A stretch of DNA of 64,000 nt from Limobrevibacterium gyesilva (GCF_025989185.1 NZ_JAPDNT010000006.1:1-64000), one strand, 5' to 3'. Shown: positions 48,422 through 57,784, numbered from the stretch's first letter. The notes: generated by a model from the letters alone, not told the origin. Made by a program: numbers and translations.

Positions 48422-49867
48422 ATGGCGAAGAAGGCCGCGGCCGCGCCGAGCGCAGGCAAAGGCAGCATCGAGCGTGTGCTGGACATGATGAAGGAGCACT
48501 CCGTCGAATACGTGGACCTGCGGTTCACCGATCCGCGCGGCAAGTGGCAGCACACCGCCCAGCACATCTCCACCATCGACGAGGATGCGTTCCGCGACGG
48601 GATCATGTTTGACGGCTCCTCGATCGTCGGCTGGAAGGCGATCAACGAGAGCGACATGATCCTGATGCCGGATGCCGACACGGCGGTGATGGATCCGTTC
48701 TCGGCCAAGCCGAGCCTGATCCTGTTCTGCGACATCTTCGAGCCGTCGACCGGCCAATCCTACAGCCGCGACCCGCGCGGCACCGCCAAGCGCTGCGAGG
48801 CCTATGTGAAGGCCACCGGCATCGGCGACGCCCTGCTGGTCGGCGCCGAGGCCGAATTCTTCGTGTTCGACAGCGTGAAGTTCGGCACCGGCGGCAATTA
48901 CGGCACCTACCACATCGACAGCATCGAAGGCCCCGAAGCCAGCCTGAAGGACTACCCCGAAGGCAACATGGGCCACCGTCCGGTGGTGAAGGGCGGCTAT
49001 TTCCCGGTGCCGCCGGTGGACAGCGACAGCGACCTGCGCGCCGAGATGCTGTCCACGATGGGCGAGATGGGCCTGCCGATCGAAAAGCACCACCACGAGG
49101 TGGCGCAATCCCAGCACGAACTGGGCACCCGCTTCGGCACGCTGACAACGATGGCCGACCAGATGCAGATCTACAAATACTGCGTCCACAATGTCGCCCA
49201 CAGCTACGGCAAGACCGCGACCTTCATGCCGAAGCCGATCTACGGCGACAACGGCTCGGGCATGCACACCCACCAGTCCATCTGGAAGGCGGGCAAGCCG
49301 CTGTTCGCGGGCAACGGCTATGCCGACCTGTCGGAGCTGTGCCTGTATTACATCGGCGGCATCATCAAGCACGCCAAGGCGATCAACGCGTTCACCAACC
49401 CGTCGACCAACAGCTACAAGCGCCTGATCCCCGGCTTCGAGGCGCCGGTGCTGCTGGCCTACTCCGCCCGCAACCGCTCGGCGTCGTGCCGCATTCCGTA
49501 TACGACCAGCCCGAAAGCCAAGCGCGTCGAGGTCCGCTTCCCCGACGCCGCCGCCAATCCGTACCTGGCCTTCGCGGCGCTGGCCATGGCCGGGCTGGAC
49601 GGCATCAAGAACAAGATCCATCCGGGCGACCCGATGGACAAGGACCTGTACGACCTGCCGCCGGAAGAGCTGAAGGGCATTCCCACCGTCTGCGGCAGCC
49701 TGCGCGAGGCCCTCGGCGCGCTCGCCGCCGACCACGACTTCCTGCTGGCCGGCGACGTGTTCAGCAAGGACCAGATCGAGAGCTACATCGAACTGAAGTG
49801 GAACGAGGTGTACCGCTTCGAGCACACGCCGCATCCCGTCGAGTTCGAGATGTACTACTCCGTCTGA
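48422..49867 (+). CDS. glnA: Glutamine synthetase type I
   Basis: 481 residues of GSI-beta type. It converts glutamate, ammonia and ATP to glutamine. Landmarks are [27 protein letters not shown] (metal Glu), [28 protein letters not shown] (ATP loop), and the adenylylation site in [10 protein letters not shown] (Tyr about 410). The product is regulated by GlnE. A 152-base gap with a GC-rich hairpin separates it from glnB, so a second promoter is possible. It ends with a strong terminator. Confidence 0.97.
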   Translation: MAKKAAAAPSAGKGSIERVLDMMKEHSVEYVDLRFTDPRGKWQHTAQHISTIDEDAFRDGIMFDGSSIVGWKAINESDMILMPDADTAVMDPFSAKPSLILFCDIFEPSTGQSYSRDPRGTAKRCEAYVKATGIGDALLVGAEAEFFVFDSVKFGTGGNYGTYHIDSIEGPEASLKDYPEGNMGHRPVVKGGYFPVPPVDSDSDLRAEMLSTMGEMGLPIEKHHHEVAQSQHELGTRFGTLTTMADQMQIYKYCVHNVAHSYGKTATFMPKPIYGDNGSGMHTHQSIWKAGKPLFAGNGYADLSELCLYYIGGIIKHAKAINAFTNPSTNSYKRLIPGFEAPVLLAYSARNRSASCRIPYTTSPKAKRVEVRFPDAAANPYLAFAALAMAGLDGIKNKIHPGDPMDKDLYDLPPEELKGIPTVCGSLREALGALAADHDFLLAGDVFSKDQIESYIELKWNEVYRFEHTPHPVEFEMYYSV

Positions 49868-49893
49868 CACCGACCGGCTTTTCCGGCTGAACG

Positions 49894-49923
49894 CCCCGCC
49901 TCCGGCAACGGAGGCGGGGTTTT
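49894..49923 (+). terminator. Intrinsic terminator of glnA
   Basis: CCCCGCCTCCG and CGGAGGCGGGG form a perfect 11-bp stem with a four-base loop, followed by TTTT. It lies 27 bases after the glnA stop. Confidence 0.92.
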
Positions 49924-50046
49924 CATGTCCGGATGGCGCAGCCGGCGCGCCGTGATCCGCCCTGCGCCACCTTGCGGACACGCCCCTTTCCGCCGCTCCG
50001 TGGTGCCCGCAAGATGCGGCCCCACCCGAAGCAACGGAACGCCACG

Positions 50047-51186
50047 ATGACCGACCGCTACGTGCCCCCGCCGCATGGCCAGGACTGGCAGCGCATCACC
50101 CCCGCCGAGGCCGGCTTCGACTCCGCGAGGCTGGCCGAAGCCATCGCCTTCGCCGAGGCGCACGAATCGCCCTGGCGCCGCGACATCAAGGCCCAGCTCG
50201 AAGCCGGAAATTTCGAGCCGCCGCCGGACAACGCGATCATCGGCCCCACCGCCCCGCGCGGCGGCCCCAACGGATTGCTGCTTCGCGGCGGCCGCCTCGT
50301 CGCGCGCTGGGGCGACACGCGCCAGGTCGACATGACCTTCAGCGTGGCCAAGAGCTACCTGTCGATCCTCGCCGGCCTCGCCGTGTCCGACGGCCTGATC
50401 GCCGACCTCGACGAACCCGTCGGCCGCACCGTCCATGACGGCGGCTTCGACGGTCCGCACAACGGCGCCATCACCTGGCGCCACCTGCTGCAGCAGACCA
50501 GCGAATGGGAAGGCACGCTGTTCGGCAAGGCCGACATGATCGACCGCTACCGCACGCTCGCCACCGAGTTCCGTGGCAGCCCCGCACACCAGAAGGGCAC
50601 GGCGCGGCCGCTGCAGGCGCCCGGCAGCTACTGGGAATACAACGACGTGCGGGTGAACCGCCTGAGCCTCGCTTTGCTGCGCCGCTTCGGCCGCGCCCTG
50701 CCCGATGTGTTCGCCGAGCGCGTGATGCAGCCGCTCGGCGCCTCCACCGAGTGGCACTGGGAAGGCTACCACAACTCCTTTGTCGAGATCGGCGGCCGGC
50801 AGGTGCAATCCGTCTCCGGCGGCGGCCACTGGGGCGGCGGCGTGTTCATCCACGCCGAGGACCAGGCGCGGATCGGCCTGATGATGGCGCAAGGCGGCAG
50901 CTGGGGCGGCCGGCGCATCCTGCCGCAAAGCTGGATCGCGGAGTCCGTCGCCCCCTGCGCCATCAATCCCGATTACGGCCTGCTGTGGTGGCTGAACACG
51001 GGGCGCCGCTCCAGGCCGTCCGCCGGGGCGGACAGCTATTTCGCCCTCGGCGCTGGCGGCAATGTCACCTGGATCGACCCGGCGAACGACCTGGTTGCCG
51101 TGCTACGCTGGATCGACACCGCCGTCCTCGATGCCTGGATCGGCCAGGTCATGGCGGCGCTGAAGGCGGAGGTCCCGGCCGGGTGA
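50047..51186 (+). CDS. Serine hydrolase, beta-lactamase class C-like
   Basis: 379 residues without an obvious signal peptide. The SxxK motif is SVAK (Ser99-Lys102), the YxN motif is in [13 protein letters not shown], and the third conserved block is represented by [10 protein letters not shown] near the C-terminus in place of a classical KTG. Relatives are esterases, amidases or beta-lactamase-like hydrolases; resistance should not be inferred. ATG at 50047 gives the family N-terminus. The downstream SDR starts one base after its stop, so they are coupled. Confidence 0.85.
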   Translation: MTDRYVPPPHGQDWQRITPAEAGFDSARLAEAIAFAEAHESPWRRDIKAQLEAGNFEPPPDNAIIGPTAPRGGPNGLLLRGGRLVARWGDTRQVDMTFSVAKSYLSILAGLAVSDGLIADLDEPVGRTVHDGGFDGPHNGAITWRHLLQQTSEWEGTLFGKADMIDRYRTLATEFRGSPAHQKGTARPLQAPGSYWEYNDVRVNRLSLALLRRFGRALPDVFAERVMQPLGASTEWHWEGYHNSFVEIGGRQVQSVSGGGHWGGGVFIHAEDQARIGLMMAQGGSWGGRRILPQSWIAESVAPCAINPDYGLLWWLNTGRRSRPSAGADSYFALGAGGNVTWIDPANDLVAVLRWIDTAVLDAWIGQVMAALKAEVPAG

Positions 51187-51187
51187 G

Positions 51188-51904
51188 ATGACGAAGACCG
51201 CCCTTGTCACCGGGGCCGCGCGCGGCATCGGCGCGGCCATCGCCGGCCGACTGGCCGCCGGCGGCTGGCGCGTCGTACTGGCCGACCGCGATCCCCGGGG
51301 TGCGGCAACCGCCGCCGGCATCGGCGCCCCCGCCCGCTTCGAGCAGACCGACATCGCCGATGAGAGCGAGGTGATCCGCATCGTCAACGTCCTGCGTGAG
51401 CGCGAGGGACGCCTGGACGGGCTGGTGTGCAACGCCGGCATCATGGTCCGCAAGAAACTCGCCGACCTGACCGTTCGCGACTGGCACCGCGTGCTCGCGA
51501 CCAACCTCACGAGCACGTTCCTGCTTGCCCGCGCCGCCGAGGACCTGCTGCGGGCCACGCGCGGCGCCATTGTCACCATCGCCTCCACCCGCGCCCACAT
51601 GTCCGAGCCGGACACCGAGTCCTATTCGGCTTCCAAGGGCGGCCTGCTGGCGCTCACCCATGCGCTGGCGGCCAGCCTGGGTCCGGACATACGCGTGAAC
51701 TGCATCAGCCCTGGCTGGATCGACACCACGGGTGGCGATCTGCGCCCGCAGGACCACGCCCAGCATCCAGCCGGGCGGGTCGGCACGCCCGAGGACGTCG
51801 CCGCCATGGCCGCCTTCCTGCTGGGGCCTGAAAGCGGCTTCGTCACCGGCAGCGAATTCGTGGTGGATGGCGGCATGACGCGAAAGATGATCTACGTTGA
51901 ATAA
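51188..51904 (+). CDS. SDR family oxidoreductase
   Basis: 238 residues, classical SDR. The cofactor loop is [19 protein letters not shown], the NAG motif is VCNAGIM, and the catalytic motif is SYSASKGG (Tyr-x-x-x-Lys) after [11 protein letters not shown]. The C-terminus ends [19 protein letters not shown]. The substrate is unknown. It forms a two-gene operon with the preceding serine hydrolase. Confidence 0.9.
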   Translation: MTKTALVTGAARGIGAAIAGRLAAGGWRVVLADRDPRGAATAAGIGAPARFEQTDIADESEVIRIVNVLREREGRLDGLVCNAGIMVRKKLADLTVRDWHRVLATNLTSTFLLARAAEDLLRATRGAIVTIASTRAHMSEPDTESYSASKGGLLALTHALAASLGPDIRVNCISPGWIDTTGGDLRPQDHAQHPAGRVGTPEDVAAMAAFLLGPESGFVTGSEFVVDGGMTRKMIYVE

Positions 51905-52006
51905 TTGTAAATACTGATGAATATTGTGAATTGCGGATAAGACTCCTATCTTCCGGAAATTGGCGGCCACCACGCGCCGTCGCGTCCCATCCGGAGGACC
52001 TACGCC

Positions 52007-52969
52007 ATGAGCCGCATCCACGTCCTGCATGAAAACGCGGCCTGGGTGGTGCCGCTGGCCGCCGCGCTCGATCAGCGCCATCTGCCGTGGGCCGAGTGGT
52101 TCCTGCACACCGGCACCTTCGACCTATCGGCGCCACCGCCCGAGGGCGTGTTCTACAACCGCATGAGCGCCTCCTCGCACACGCGCGACCACCGCTACGC
52201 CGCCGAGCTCACCGCCGGCGTGCTGGCCTGGCTGAGTCGCTGGGGCCGGCGCGTCATCAACGGCCCGGCGGCGCTGGACCTGGAGATCAGCAAGGTCCGC
52301 CAATACGCCGCCCTGGAATCCGCGGGCATCCGCACGCCGCGTACCGTGCTGGTCGCTGGCCGCGACGAGATCGTGGCCGCCGCCCGCGCCCATTTTGCCG
52401 GCGGCCCGGTGATCCTGAAGCCCAACCGCGGCGGCAAGGGCCTGGGGGTGCAACTGTTCCATACGCTCGAGGGCCTGGAGGCGCACGTCCAGGGTGCCGG
52501 CTACGTTGAACCAGTGGACGGCTTGCAGTTGCTGCAGGAATACGTGCATGCGCCGCGCCCGGTGATCACCCGTGCCGAGTTCGTCGGCAGCCGCTTCGTC
52601 TACGCGGTCGAGGTGGACACCAGCGAAGGCTTCGAACTGTGCCCGGCCGATGTCTGCGCCATTGGCGACGCCGTGTGCCCGGTCGGCGACCGCCCAGCGC
52701 ACAAGTTCACCGTGACCGACGGCATCGCCCCCGCCTTCCGCGCCCGGCTGGAGCGGTTCCTGTCCGGCGTCGGCATCGACGTCGCCGGCATCGAGTTCAT
52801 CGTCGACGAAACCGGCCGCGTGCTGGTCTACGACGTGAACACCAACACCAACTACAATGCCGAGGCGGAAGCACGCGCAGGGGTTGCCGGAACCGGGCGT
52901 TCCGGCATGGGGGCACTCGCCGAATACCTGGGCGCTGAACTCGCCCGCACCCACACCGCCGCGGCCTGA
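52007..52969 (+). CDS. RimK-like ATP-grasp ligase
   Basis: 320 residues. ATP-grasp features are VILKPNRGGKGLGVQLF (Lys and Gly-rich loop), LQLLQEYVHAPRPVITRAEF, and the metal-binding end VLVYDVNTNTNYN with two Asn-type ligands. This family adds amino acids or similar groups to carboxylates of peptides or cofactors. A GGAGGA ribosome site precedes the ATG. No partner gene or precursor peptide is evident on either side, so the product is unknown. The upstream 100-base gap is AT-rich. Confidence 0.82.
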   Translation: MSRIHVLHENAAWVVPLAAALDQRHLPWAEWFLHTGTFDLSAPPPEGVFYNRMSASSHTRDHRYAAELTAGVLAWLSRWGRRVINGPAALDLEISKVRQYAALESAGIRTPRTVLVAGRDEIVAAARAHFAGGPVILKPNRGGKGLGVQLFHTLEGLEAHVQGAGYVEPVDGLQLLQEYVHAPRPVITRAEFVGSRFVYAVEVDTSEGFELCPADVCAIGDAVCPVGDRPAHKFTVTDGIAPAFRARLERFLSGVGIDVAGIEFIVDETGRVLVYDVNTNTNYNAEAEARAGVAGTGRSGMGALAEYLGAELARTHTAAA

Positions 52970-53015
52970 GCGCCGACACGTACGACGGCGTCGGAGCCGA
53001 CGCTGACCCGCAGGG

Positions 53016-53150
53016 CTATTTGCCCGCGGGTTTCGGCGACGGCTTCTTTTCGGGCAGGAACGGGGCGGTCGTTCCGGCCGGCCCGGTGCTGATCTTCTTT
53101 GCCTTGGGTTTCTTGGGTTCGCGGCCGCTGCGCTTCTGACCTTTGGCCAT
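53016..53150 (-). CDS. Small basic protein, copy 1
   Basis: 44 residues: an N-terminal MAKGQKRSGREPKKPKAKK core, very rich in Lys, Arg and Pro, then a Ser/Thr/Pro tail. It is a recognisable type of tiny conserved proteobacterial protein without a known function. A second copy with the same core lies at 53660-53785. The coding start ATG at 53150 overlaps the end of a degenerate entericidin-like frame. Confidence 0.65.
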   Translation of the reverse strand: MAKGQKRSGREPKKPKAKKISTGPAGTTAPFLPEKKPSPKPAGK

Positions 53151-53164
53151 GTCTGTTCTCCGGG

Positions 53165-53340
53165 TTGCACGAATAGGATGCCGCAGCCAAACAGCGCGCC
53201 TTCGGCGCCCGCCTGGCCACCGTCTTCTGGACCGCCTTGCCGGCCTGGAAGCCGCCTTCGTTTGCAGCCGCCACGGCGTGGCAGGCCGCCAGCACCAGCA
53301 CAGACAGTATTATATCGTATCGCCTTTTGACAAAATCAGA
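53165..53340 (-). pseudogene. Degenerate entericidin-like lipoprotein
   Basis: The frame reads SVLVLAACHAVAAANEGG, then FQAGKAVQKTVARRAPKA, parallel to the intact entericidin-like protein at 53835 (LLAACHTTAGAGEDI, QTGKAIEKSAVK). It lacks an ATG in a sensible place and runs on without a stop into the next gene, so it looks like a decayed copy. Boundaries are approximate. Confidence 0.55.
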
Positions 53341-53423
53341 TCCGACGCCCGGCTTTCGCGTGGCGCTGCTTCGGCACATGGTGGAGCCGGCAGAGTGGCT
53401 ATACGCAGATTTTTCCGCTCGTG

Positions 53424-53576
53424 TCAGAGGCGTCCCGTCAGCAGCAGAATCACCAGGATCACCAGCACCAGGCCAAGACCGGAACTGGGGACGTAGCCCC
53501 AATTGGCGCTGTGCGGCCAGGTCGGCAACGCGCCGACAAGCAGCAACAGAACGATGATCAGCAGAATCGTCGACAT
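53424..53576 (-). CDS. DUF3309 family small membrane protein
   Basis: 50 residues. Two hydrophobic segments, STILLIIVLLLLVGALP and GLGLVLVILVILLLTG, flank a conserved WPHSANWGYVPSSG linker. This WPHS-x-x-WGY-x-P pattern is the DUF3309 signature, a family of unknown function, frequent in alphaproteobacteria. It lies between the two copies of the entericidin/basic-protein module. Confidence 0.85.
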   Translation of the reverse strand: MSTILLIIVLLLLVGALPTWPHSANWGYVPSSGLGLVLVILVILLLTGRL

Positions 53577-53659
53577 GACACCCCCACCGTCCATATGACG
53601 GGTGCGCGACGCCGCCGCCTGCGACCTGAAAGCCGCCTCCGGCAGGCGCGGCTATTTGC

Positions 53660-53785
53660 TCATGGCTTCAGCGGCATTTCCCTGCCGGGCACCGAGGCGC
53701 CGGTCACTTTGACCGGCCTGATGCCCGGCTTCTTCGCCTTCGGCTTCTTGGGTTCACGGCTGCTTCGTTTCCGACCCTTGGCCAC
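53660..53785 (-). CDS. Small basic protein, copy 2
   Basis: About 41 residues from a GTG at 53785 with a GGGGGAT ribosome site upstream. The core AKGRKRSSREPKKPKAKK matches copy 1 (AKGQKRSGREPKKPKAKK) almost exactly, but the tails differ. It lies about 50 bases after the entericidin-like gene. The function is unknown; strong basicity would fit nucleic-acid or membrane association. Confidence 0.62.
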   Translation of the reverse strand: MAKGRKRSSREPKKPKAKKPGIRPVKVTGASVPGREMPLKP

Positions 53786-53834
53786 GCTGATCCCCCATGG
53801 TGCACGAAAATGGTGAAGCCGCCTGAGCCGTTGG

Positions 53835-53987
53835 TCACGGCGTGTGCTTGACCGCGCTCTTCTCGATCGCCTTGCCCGTCTGGGAGATGTCTTCACCGGC
53901 GCCTGCGGTCGTATGGCACGCAGCCAGCAACGGCACGGCCGTCAGCAGGGCCAGAAGCGTCAGCGTCAGTTGGAAGGTCCGGGTCAT
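53835..53987 (-). CDS. Entericidin A/B family lipoprotein
   Basis: 50 residues: a lipoprotein signal (LLALLTAVPLLAAC, Cys lipidation site) and a short mature peptide TTAGAGEDISQTGKAIEKS, the entericidin pattern of a Gly-Glu-Asp-Ile motif before an amphipathic helix. Entericidins are small envelope lipoproteins linked in enterics to stress and toxin/antidote pairs. The ATG at 53987 follows AAAGGA. Confidence 0.82.
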   Translation of the reverse strand: MTRTFQLTLTLLALLTAVPLLAACHTTAGAGEDISQTGKAIEKSAVKHTP

Positions 53988-54050
53988 GGGCGTGTCCTTT
54001 GCTGTGAATGCGGGTTGGTTTCGGCCGTCCGATGGAGCCGGCATCGCGCC

Positions 54051-54299
54051 TCAGCGCCAGACCGGCCGCCCGAGATTGACGTCGCGGCTGCTGGTCGCGG
54101 CACCGCCTACGGCACCGACGGCGCCGCCGATCAAGGCACCACCGCCGACGCTGCCACCGCTGACCGCGCCGACCGCGGCGCCGGCGCCGGCACCGATCAG
54201 GCCGCCGGAGACGGCACGATCGCCCGTGCTCTGACCGCATGCGACAAGACCAGACGCCAGCCCGGCGAGAACGAGGATCGTCGTGATGCCGCGTGACAT
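54051..54299 (-). CDS. Glycine-zipper lipoprotein
   Basis: 82 residues. The N-terminal lipobox-like LVAC follows a hydrophobic helix. The mature part is a glycine-zipper membrane-associated segment: AVSGGLIGAGAGAAVGAVSG and repeated GG-x-x-IGG. Such proteins sit in the envelope and may oligomerise. ATG at 54299 is chosen; 54329 is an alternative. It belongs to the leftward cluster of small envelope proteins. Confidence 0.75.
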   Translation of the reverse strand: MSRGITTILVLAGLASGLVACGQSTGDRAVSGGLIGAGAGAAVGAVSGGSVGGGALIGGAVGAVGGAATSSRDVNLGRPVWR

Positions 54300-54692
54300 G
54301 ATTGTTCGCTTCACTGTTGTGTCGCTCATTGCTGGGTCCGGCGCATCGTCGCGGAACCGGCCCTGCGACACCCGAAATCGGATGCCGCCATCGTGTGGCT
54401 GCGGATCGTCCAGACGGCGGCCCGTTTGGGCAAGCAACGCCGCACTCAGCATTGCCTCCGGCAGTCCATCAAGCAGACCCCGAGAGGATCGTCACGCATC
54501 AGGTGTCATTGACATAATCCGATACCTGCTCATTACAAGGCCCGACCAGATATTCGCTTCACACCGGCCGATCACCAGCCAAGAGCAATTATCGTGCATG
54601 GTGAGAAGGCAGGCAGATGAGGTATTTTATTGAATTTTTCGGAAATATACCGTAGTAATACTTTGCTGTATTTCGATTTGAAAGGGTATTCC
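54300..54692. other. AT-richer divergent intergenic region
   Basis: This 390-base gap separates the leftward small-lipoprotein cluster from a rightward gene. It becomes clearly AT-rich from about 54500, with TTGACATAATCC and TATTTTATTGAATT stretches, so promoters in both directions are likely. No gene is seen. Confidence 0.4.
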
Positions 54693-55091
54693 ATGAACGC
54701 ACCAGACGTCTTCGCCCTGCGCCACTCCGATCTCAATCCCTTCCTGTTCGCAGATGTCGGCATCGAACGGAATGGCATGACCCTTTCTGTCGTGTCCGTG
54801 TTCGCGCGCCTTGGCAGCGACCCCTGGCGCGAGGCCGGGCGCCTGGCCGGCCTGCCGGTCGCCGCCGCCGCCGACAGCCTCGCCCGCACCATCGCGGCCA
54901 TGCCGGAAAGCGTATGGAGCCAGGCCGATGCCCGCACGATTGCGGCCCGTCTCGTAGCACTGCTCCCGGCCCATCCCCGCCCCACGTCCGCGGGCGCGCC
55001 AGCACCGAGCCTCCGTGGCTACTCGATCTGGGTGGTCGGCGGGCTGTTGCTGGCGGCGTGCCTGAGCGGTCTCTTCAACCTGCTCTTCTGA
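54693..55091 (+). CDS. Hypothetical protein with C-terminal membrane anchor
   Basis: 132 residues from ATG at 54693, after GAAAGGG. The N-terminal part (FALRHSDLNPFLFADVGIER, then LGSDPWREAGRLA) is soluble and looks conserved, with a Leu/Ala-rich middle. The last 25 residues are one membrane helix (YSIWVVGGLLLAACLSGLF). A tail-anchored inner-membrane protein is likely. No domain name can be given. Confidence 0.7.
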   Translation: MNAPDVFALRHSDLNPFLFADVGIERNGMTLSVVSVFARLGSDPWREAGRLAGLPVAAAADSLARTIAAMPESVWSQADARTIAARLVALLPAHPRPTSAGAPAPSLRGYSIWVVGGLLLAACLSGLFNLLF

Positions 55092-55177
55092 GACCCTGCA
55101 TAAGAATATGCTGCGGCTGCTATGCTGCCTGCGCACGGTTCGCGCGTCCGGCGCTGCCGAACAGGACCGAACGACAC

Positions 55178-55774
55178 ATGAAGCCGCACTGCCTGCGCCA
55201 TTCCGATCCACCGATGCCTCCCCTCGTGCATGGCGCCCGCGTCCGTCGCGGCGCCGGCGTGACCGCGCTCGTCCTCCTGGCCTCCGCCTGCTCGGTCCGC
55301 CCGCCCGAGGGCCGGTTGGTGGCCGGCGAGATCGGGCCGCCCCTCACCCGCCAGGACATCGACCAGGAGAAGCAGGCCCAGGCCTCGCGCTTGCATTCCA
55401 GTGCGGTGTTCGCTTTCTTCCCGCCGGAAAGCCTGGAGTCGTCAACCCTCGTCAGGTTCCGCTGCTCATCCGGCCAATGGGTCGGCGTCTACCAGGATGC
55501 CGCGGTGGTGGCAGGCGGTCCGGTGCCGGCCAAGGGGACGATCGCGCTGATCCAGCTCGGCGGGCAGCAACGCGGCGACGACATGGTCGAGCCGCATCGT
55601 GTCATGGGTGAGGTGCCGGCGTCGCTGGCGCCGCGCGGCATGCTGTGGACCGCGGCGCCGCCACCCCCCGAGACCGCGCGGACGATCCAGCGAAATTACG
55701 ACCCGCAGGGGTCCTGGTACGTCGTCAGTTGCCAGCCCGCCGATCTCGACCAGATGCGCTCGGCCGCGCGGTGA
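55178..55774 (+). CDS. Putative lipoprotein
   Basis: 198 residues. The signal has VTALVLLASACSVRPP with a lipobox LASAC. The mature part is mixed, with RLHSSAVFAFFPPESLES, LVRFRCSSGQWVGVYQDAA and a C-terminal YDPQGSWYVVSCQPADLDQM. No family is recognised. It is in line with the DUF2066 gene 65 bases downstream. Confidence 0.7.
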   Translation: MKPHCLRHSDPPMPPLVHGARVRRGAGVTALVLLASACSVRPPEGRLVAGEIGPPLTRQDIDQEKQAQASRLHSSAVFAFFPPESLESSTLVRFRCSSGQWVGVYQDAAVVAGGPVPAKGTIALIQLGGQQRGDDMVEPHRVMGEVPASLAPRGMLWTAAPPPPETARTIQRNYDPQGSWYVVSCQPADLDQMRSAAR

Positions 55775-55838
55775 TCTCAAGCGGACCGCTGTCCGGCGCT
55801 GCCATCACCGCTGCCTCGCCGCAGAACGGATCCGGCCC

Positions 55839-56606
55839 ATGCGTGTTGCCGCCGCATTGATGTCGTTCGCCCTGCCCTGCCTGGCCGCCACGGCCCAGGC
55901 AGCCGGCTGGCAGGACCTCTACCAGTCAAGCGCCATCGTCACCGGCACCGTGGCCACGACCCGCGCCGACGGGCTGGCGCAGTGTCTGCGCGACGTCCTG
56001 GTGAAGGTCTCCGGCAATCCGGCCCTGCTCGACGACCCCCGCGTGGACGCGCTGGGCGGGACCGCGGCGGAGCTGGTCGAGGATTTCGCCTATCTCGACC
56101 GCCAGTCCGACATGCCCCGTCATGACGAACAGGGCTCGCGCGACCGCCCGTTCACGCTGATCGCGCATTTCGCCCCGACGAAGATCGACGCCGCCCTGGC
56201 CGCACTCGGCGAGCAGCCCTGGCGGGCCGACCGGCCGCCGCTGCTGGTGCGGATCACCGTGCGGGACCGCAACGCCACCTTCCCGATGACCGCGGACGCC
56301 GACGCGGACGAGCGCCAGCGCCAGGCGCTGCTGGCCTCGGCCGAGCGCTATGGCATGCGTGTGGTGCTGCTGCCCAAGGACCGGCTCGCGGTTGGCGCCG
56401 CGCCGCCCGGCAGCGTGCCGCTGGACGGCACGCTGACCTGGAGCGACGCCGCCTTCGGCTGGGTCGGCGAATGGCGCCTCGCCTGGCAGGGGCGTGACAT
56501 TGCCTGGGGCATCACCGGCGTGTCCTTCGACGAAGCCTTCCGCAACGCCGTGCGCGGCGCCATGGGCGTGCTCTCAGGCCACGCCGAGGCGGTCAGTCAA
56601 CACTGA
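55839..56606 (+). CDS. DUF2066 domain-containing protein
   Basis: 255 residues with a Sec signal ending near ATAQAAGW. DUF2066 features are YQSSAIVTGTVATTRADGLA, VLVKVSGNPALLDDPRV and LVRITVRDRNATFPM. These periplasmic proteins have no established function. Its 3' end overlaps the convergent HAD gene by 14 bases, so the stop codons lie inside each other's gene. Confidence 0.85.
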   Translation: MRVAAALMSFALPCLAATAQAAGWQDLYQSSAIVTGTVATTRADGLAQCLRDVLVKVSGNPALLDDPRVDALGGTAAELVEDFAYLDRQSDMPRHDEQGSRDRPFTLIAHFAPTKIDAALAALGEQPWRADRPPLLVRITVRDRNATFPMTADADADERQRQALLASAERYGMRVVLLPKDRLAVGAAPPGSVPLDGTLTWSDAAFGWVGEWRLAWQGRDIAWGITGVSFDEAFRNAVRGAMGVLSGHAEAVSQH

Positions 56607-57267
56607 CCTTCAGCGCCAGCAGCGCCCGCACCTCGTGCAGATCGCCGGCGATGGCCACGCATATCCGGCGCATCTCCTCGTTGGGCGGCAGCATGTCCGG
56701 CACCATCACCGGCATCGTGCCGGCGGCGTGCGCCGCGCGCACGCCGACATGCGAGTCTTCGACGGCGACACAGCGTCCGGGCGGCCGCCCAAGCGCCGCC
56801 GCGGCCTTCAGGAACAGGGCCGGATCGGGCTTGCCCTGCACCACGTCGTCACGCGTCACCACCGCGCCGAAGCGCGCCAGCAGTCCCGCGCGGCCCAGAT
56901 TGGTCTCGGCATTGCTGCGCGAGGACGATGTCGCGACCGCTGTCGGCAGCCCGGCCGCGGCGAGGTGGTCCAGCAGCTCGATCACCCCGGGCTTCAGCGG
57001 AATGCCGTCGCGCAGCCGCTCCGTGCGCTGCGCCACATAGGCGGCATGAAACGCATCCGCCCGGAACGCCGCGCCGAAATGGCCCTGAAGCAGGCCCATG
57101 CACTCCTTGCCGGGCAGCCCGACCATGGCGCTGGCAAGCGCATCGGGAACCGCGAAGCCGAGTTCCACGAGGGCGCCGAACATGGCGCCGACATAGACCT
57201 GCTCGGTGTCCAGCAGGGTGCCGTCCATATCCAGCAACACGGCTTCGACAGGCGACGGGAACACCAT
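56593..57267 (-). CDS. HAD family phosphatase (beta-phosphoglucomutase-like)
   Basis: 224 residues. HAD motif I is LLDMDGTLLDTE (nucleophile and acid-base Asp), motif II is VATSSSR, motif III is in GKPDPALFLKAA and motif IV is VAVEDSHVGVRAAHAAG. A cap domain sits between motifs I and II. Relatives dephosphorylate or isomerise sugar phosphates. ATG at 57267 gives the normal N-terminus; upstream codons are dropped. Confidence 0.9.
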   Translation of the reverse strand: MVFPSPVEAVLLDMDGTLLDTEQVYVGAMFGALVELGFAVPDALASAMVGLPGKECMGLLQGHFGAAFRADAFHAAYVAQRTERLRDGIPLKPGVIELLDHLAAAGLPTAVATSSSRSNAETNLGRAGLLARFGAVVTRDDVVQGKPDPALFLKAAAALGRPPGRCVAVEDSHVGVRAAHAAGTMPVMVPDMLPPNEEMRRICVAIAGDLHEVRALLALKVSVD

Positions 57268-57336
57268 GCAACGCGCTTTCAGGGGTTCCCCGCAGGCTAC
57301 AAGCGGCACGAGCCCCCTGCAACGCCGGGCCCCGCG

Positions 57337-57516
57337 CTACCTGGACGGCGACGCCTGCCGGCGCCCCTCCTCAGCGGGGCCGGCTGAACCGGTGCGTGTC
57401 CCCGCATGCGCCGAACCACCGGCGGCGGGCGCCGCAGGTTCGGCGCTTTCCGGCGGCTTTCGCCGGCTCAGGATCTCCGAGATGTCGCTGACGACGTCGA
57501 AATCGAACTCACCCAT
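57337..57516 (-). CDS. Small hypothetical protein
   Basis: 59 residues. The first 20 residues (MGEFDFDVVSDISEILSRRK) are acidic and look structured; the rest is Pro/Ala/Gly-rich and probably disordered. ATG at 57516 follows AAGGAGGCC, a good ribosome site, which is the main support. It lies about 70 bases upstream of the HAD gene on the same strand. No family is known to me. Confidence 0.5.
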   Translation of the reverse strand: MGEFDFDVVSDISEILSRRKPPESAEPAAPAAGGSAHAGTRTGSAGPAEEGRRQASPSR

Positions 57517-57605
57517 GATGGGCCTCCTTGGTTGAGAGGCCGCCCTGCCCTGACGATCGATCGGGAGACTGGAATGGGAAAGTCGGAAGCCGTCCAGAAA
57601 CACGA

Positions 57606-57628
57606 AAGCCGCCTTGGCGTGGCGGCTT
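57606..57628 (-). terminator. Hairpin downstream of the phzF-like gene
   Basis: AAGCCGCC (57606-57613) pairs with GGCGGCTT (57621-57628). On the minus strand it is followed by TTCGTGTTTC, a weak T-rich tail, about 155 bases after the PhzF-family stop. A terminator is likely, though distant; the 57629-57784 gap holds no gene. Confidence 0.5.
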
Positions 57629-57784
57629 CGGGGATCTGCGATGACTGCGCGATACCTAGGCCGCCGGGAAATACCAGCGGTACCAAAATCGCGATGCGAG
57701 ATGTGCGCCGGCACCCGGCTGCTTGCTCGTCATGGCAAGAACGCTAACAGGGATGCGCAGGCAAGGCAACCGCCGGCGCGGCGA

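Noticed and set aside
50047-51186. Antibiotic-resistance beta-lactamase
   Set aside because: SxxK and YxN motifs are present, but a secretion signal and a classical KTG are not. Many such proteins are esterases, so a resistance call is unsupported.
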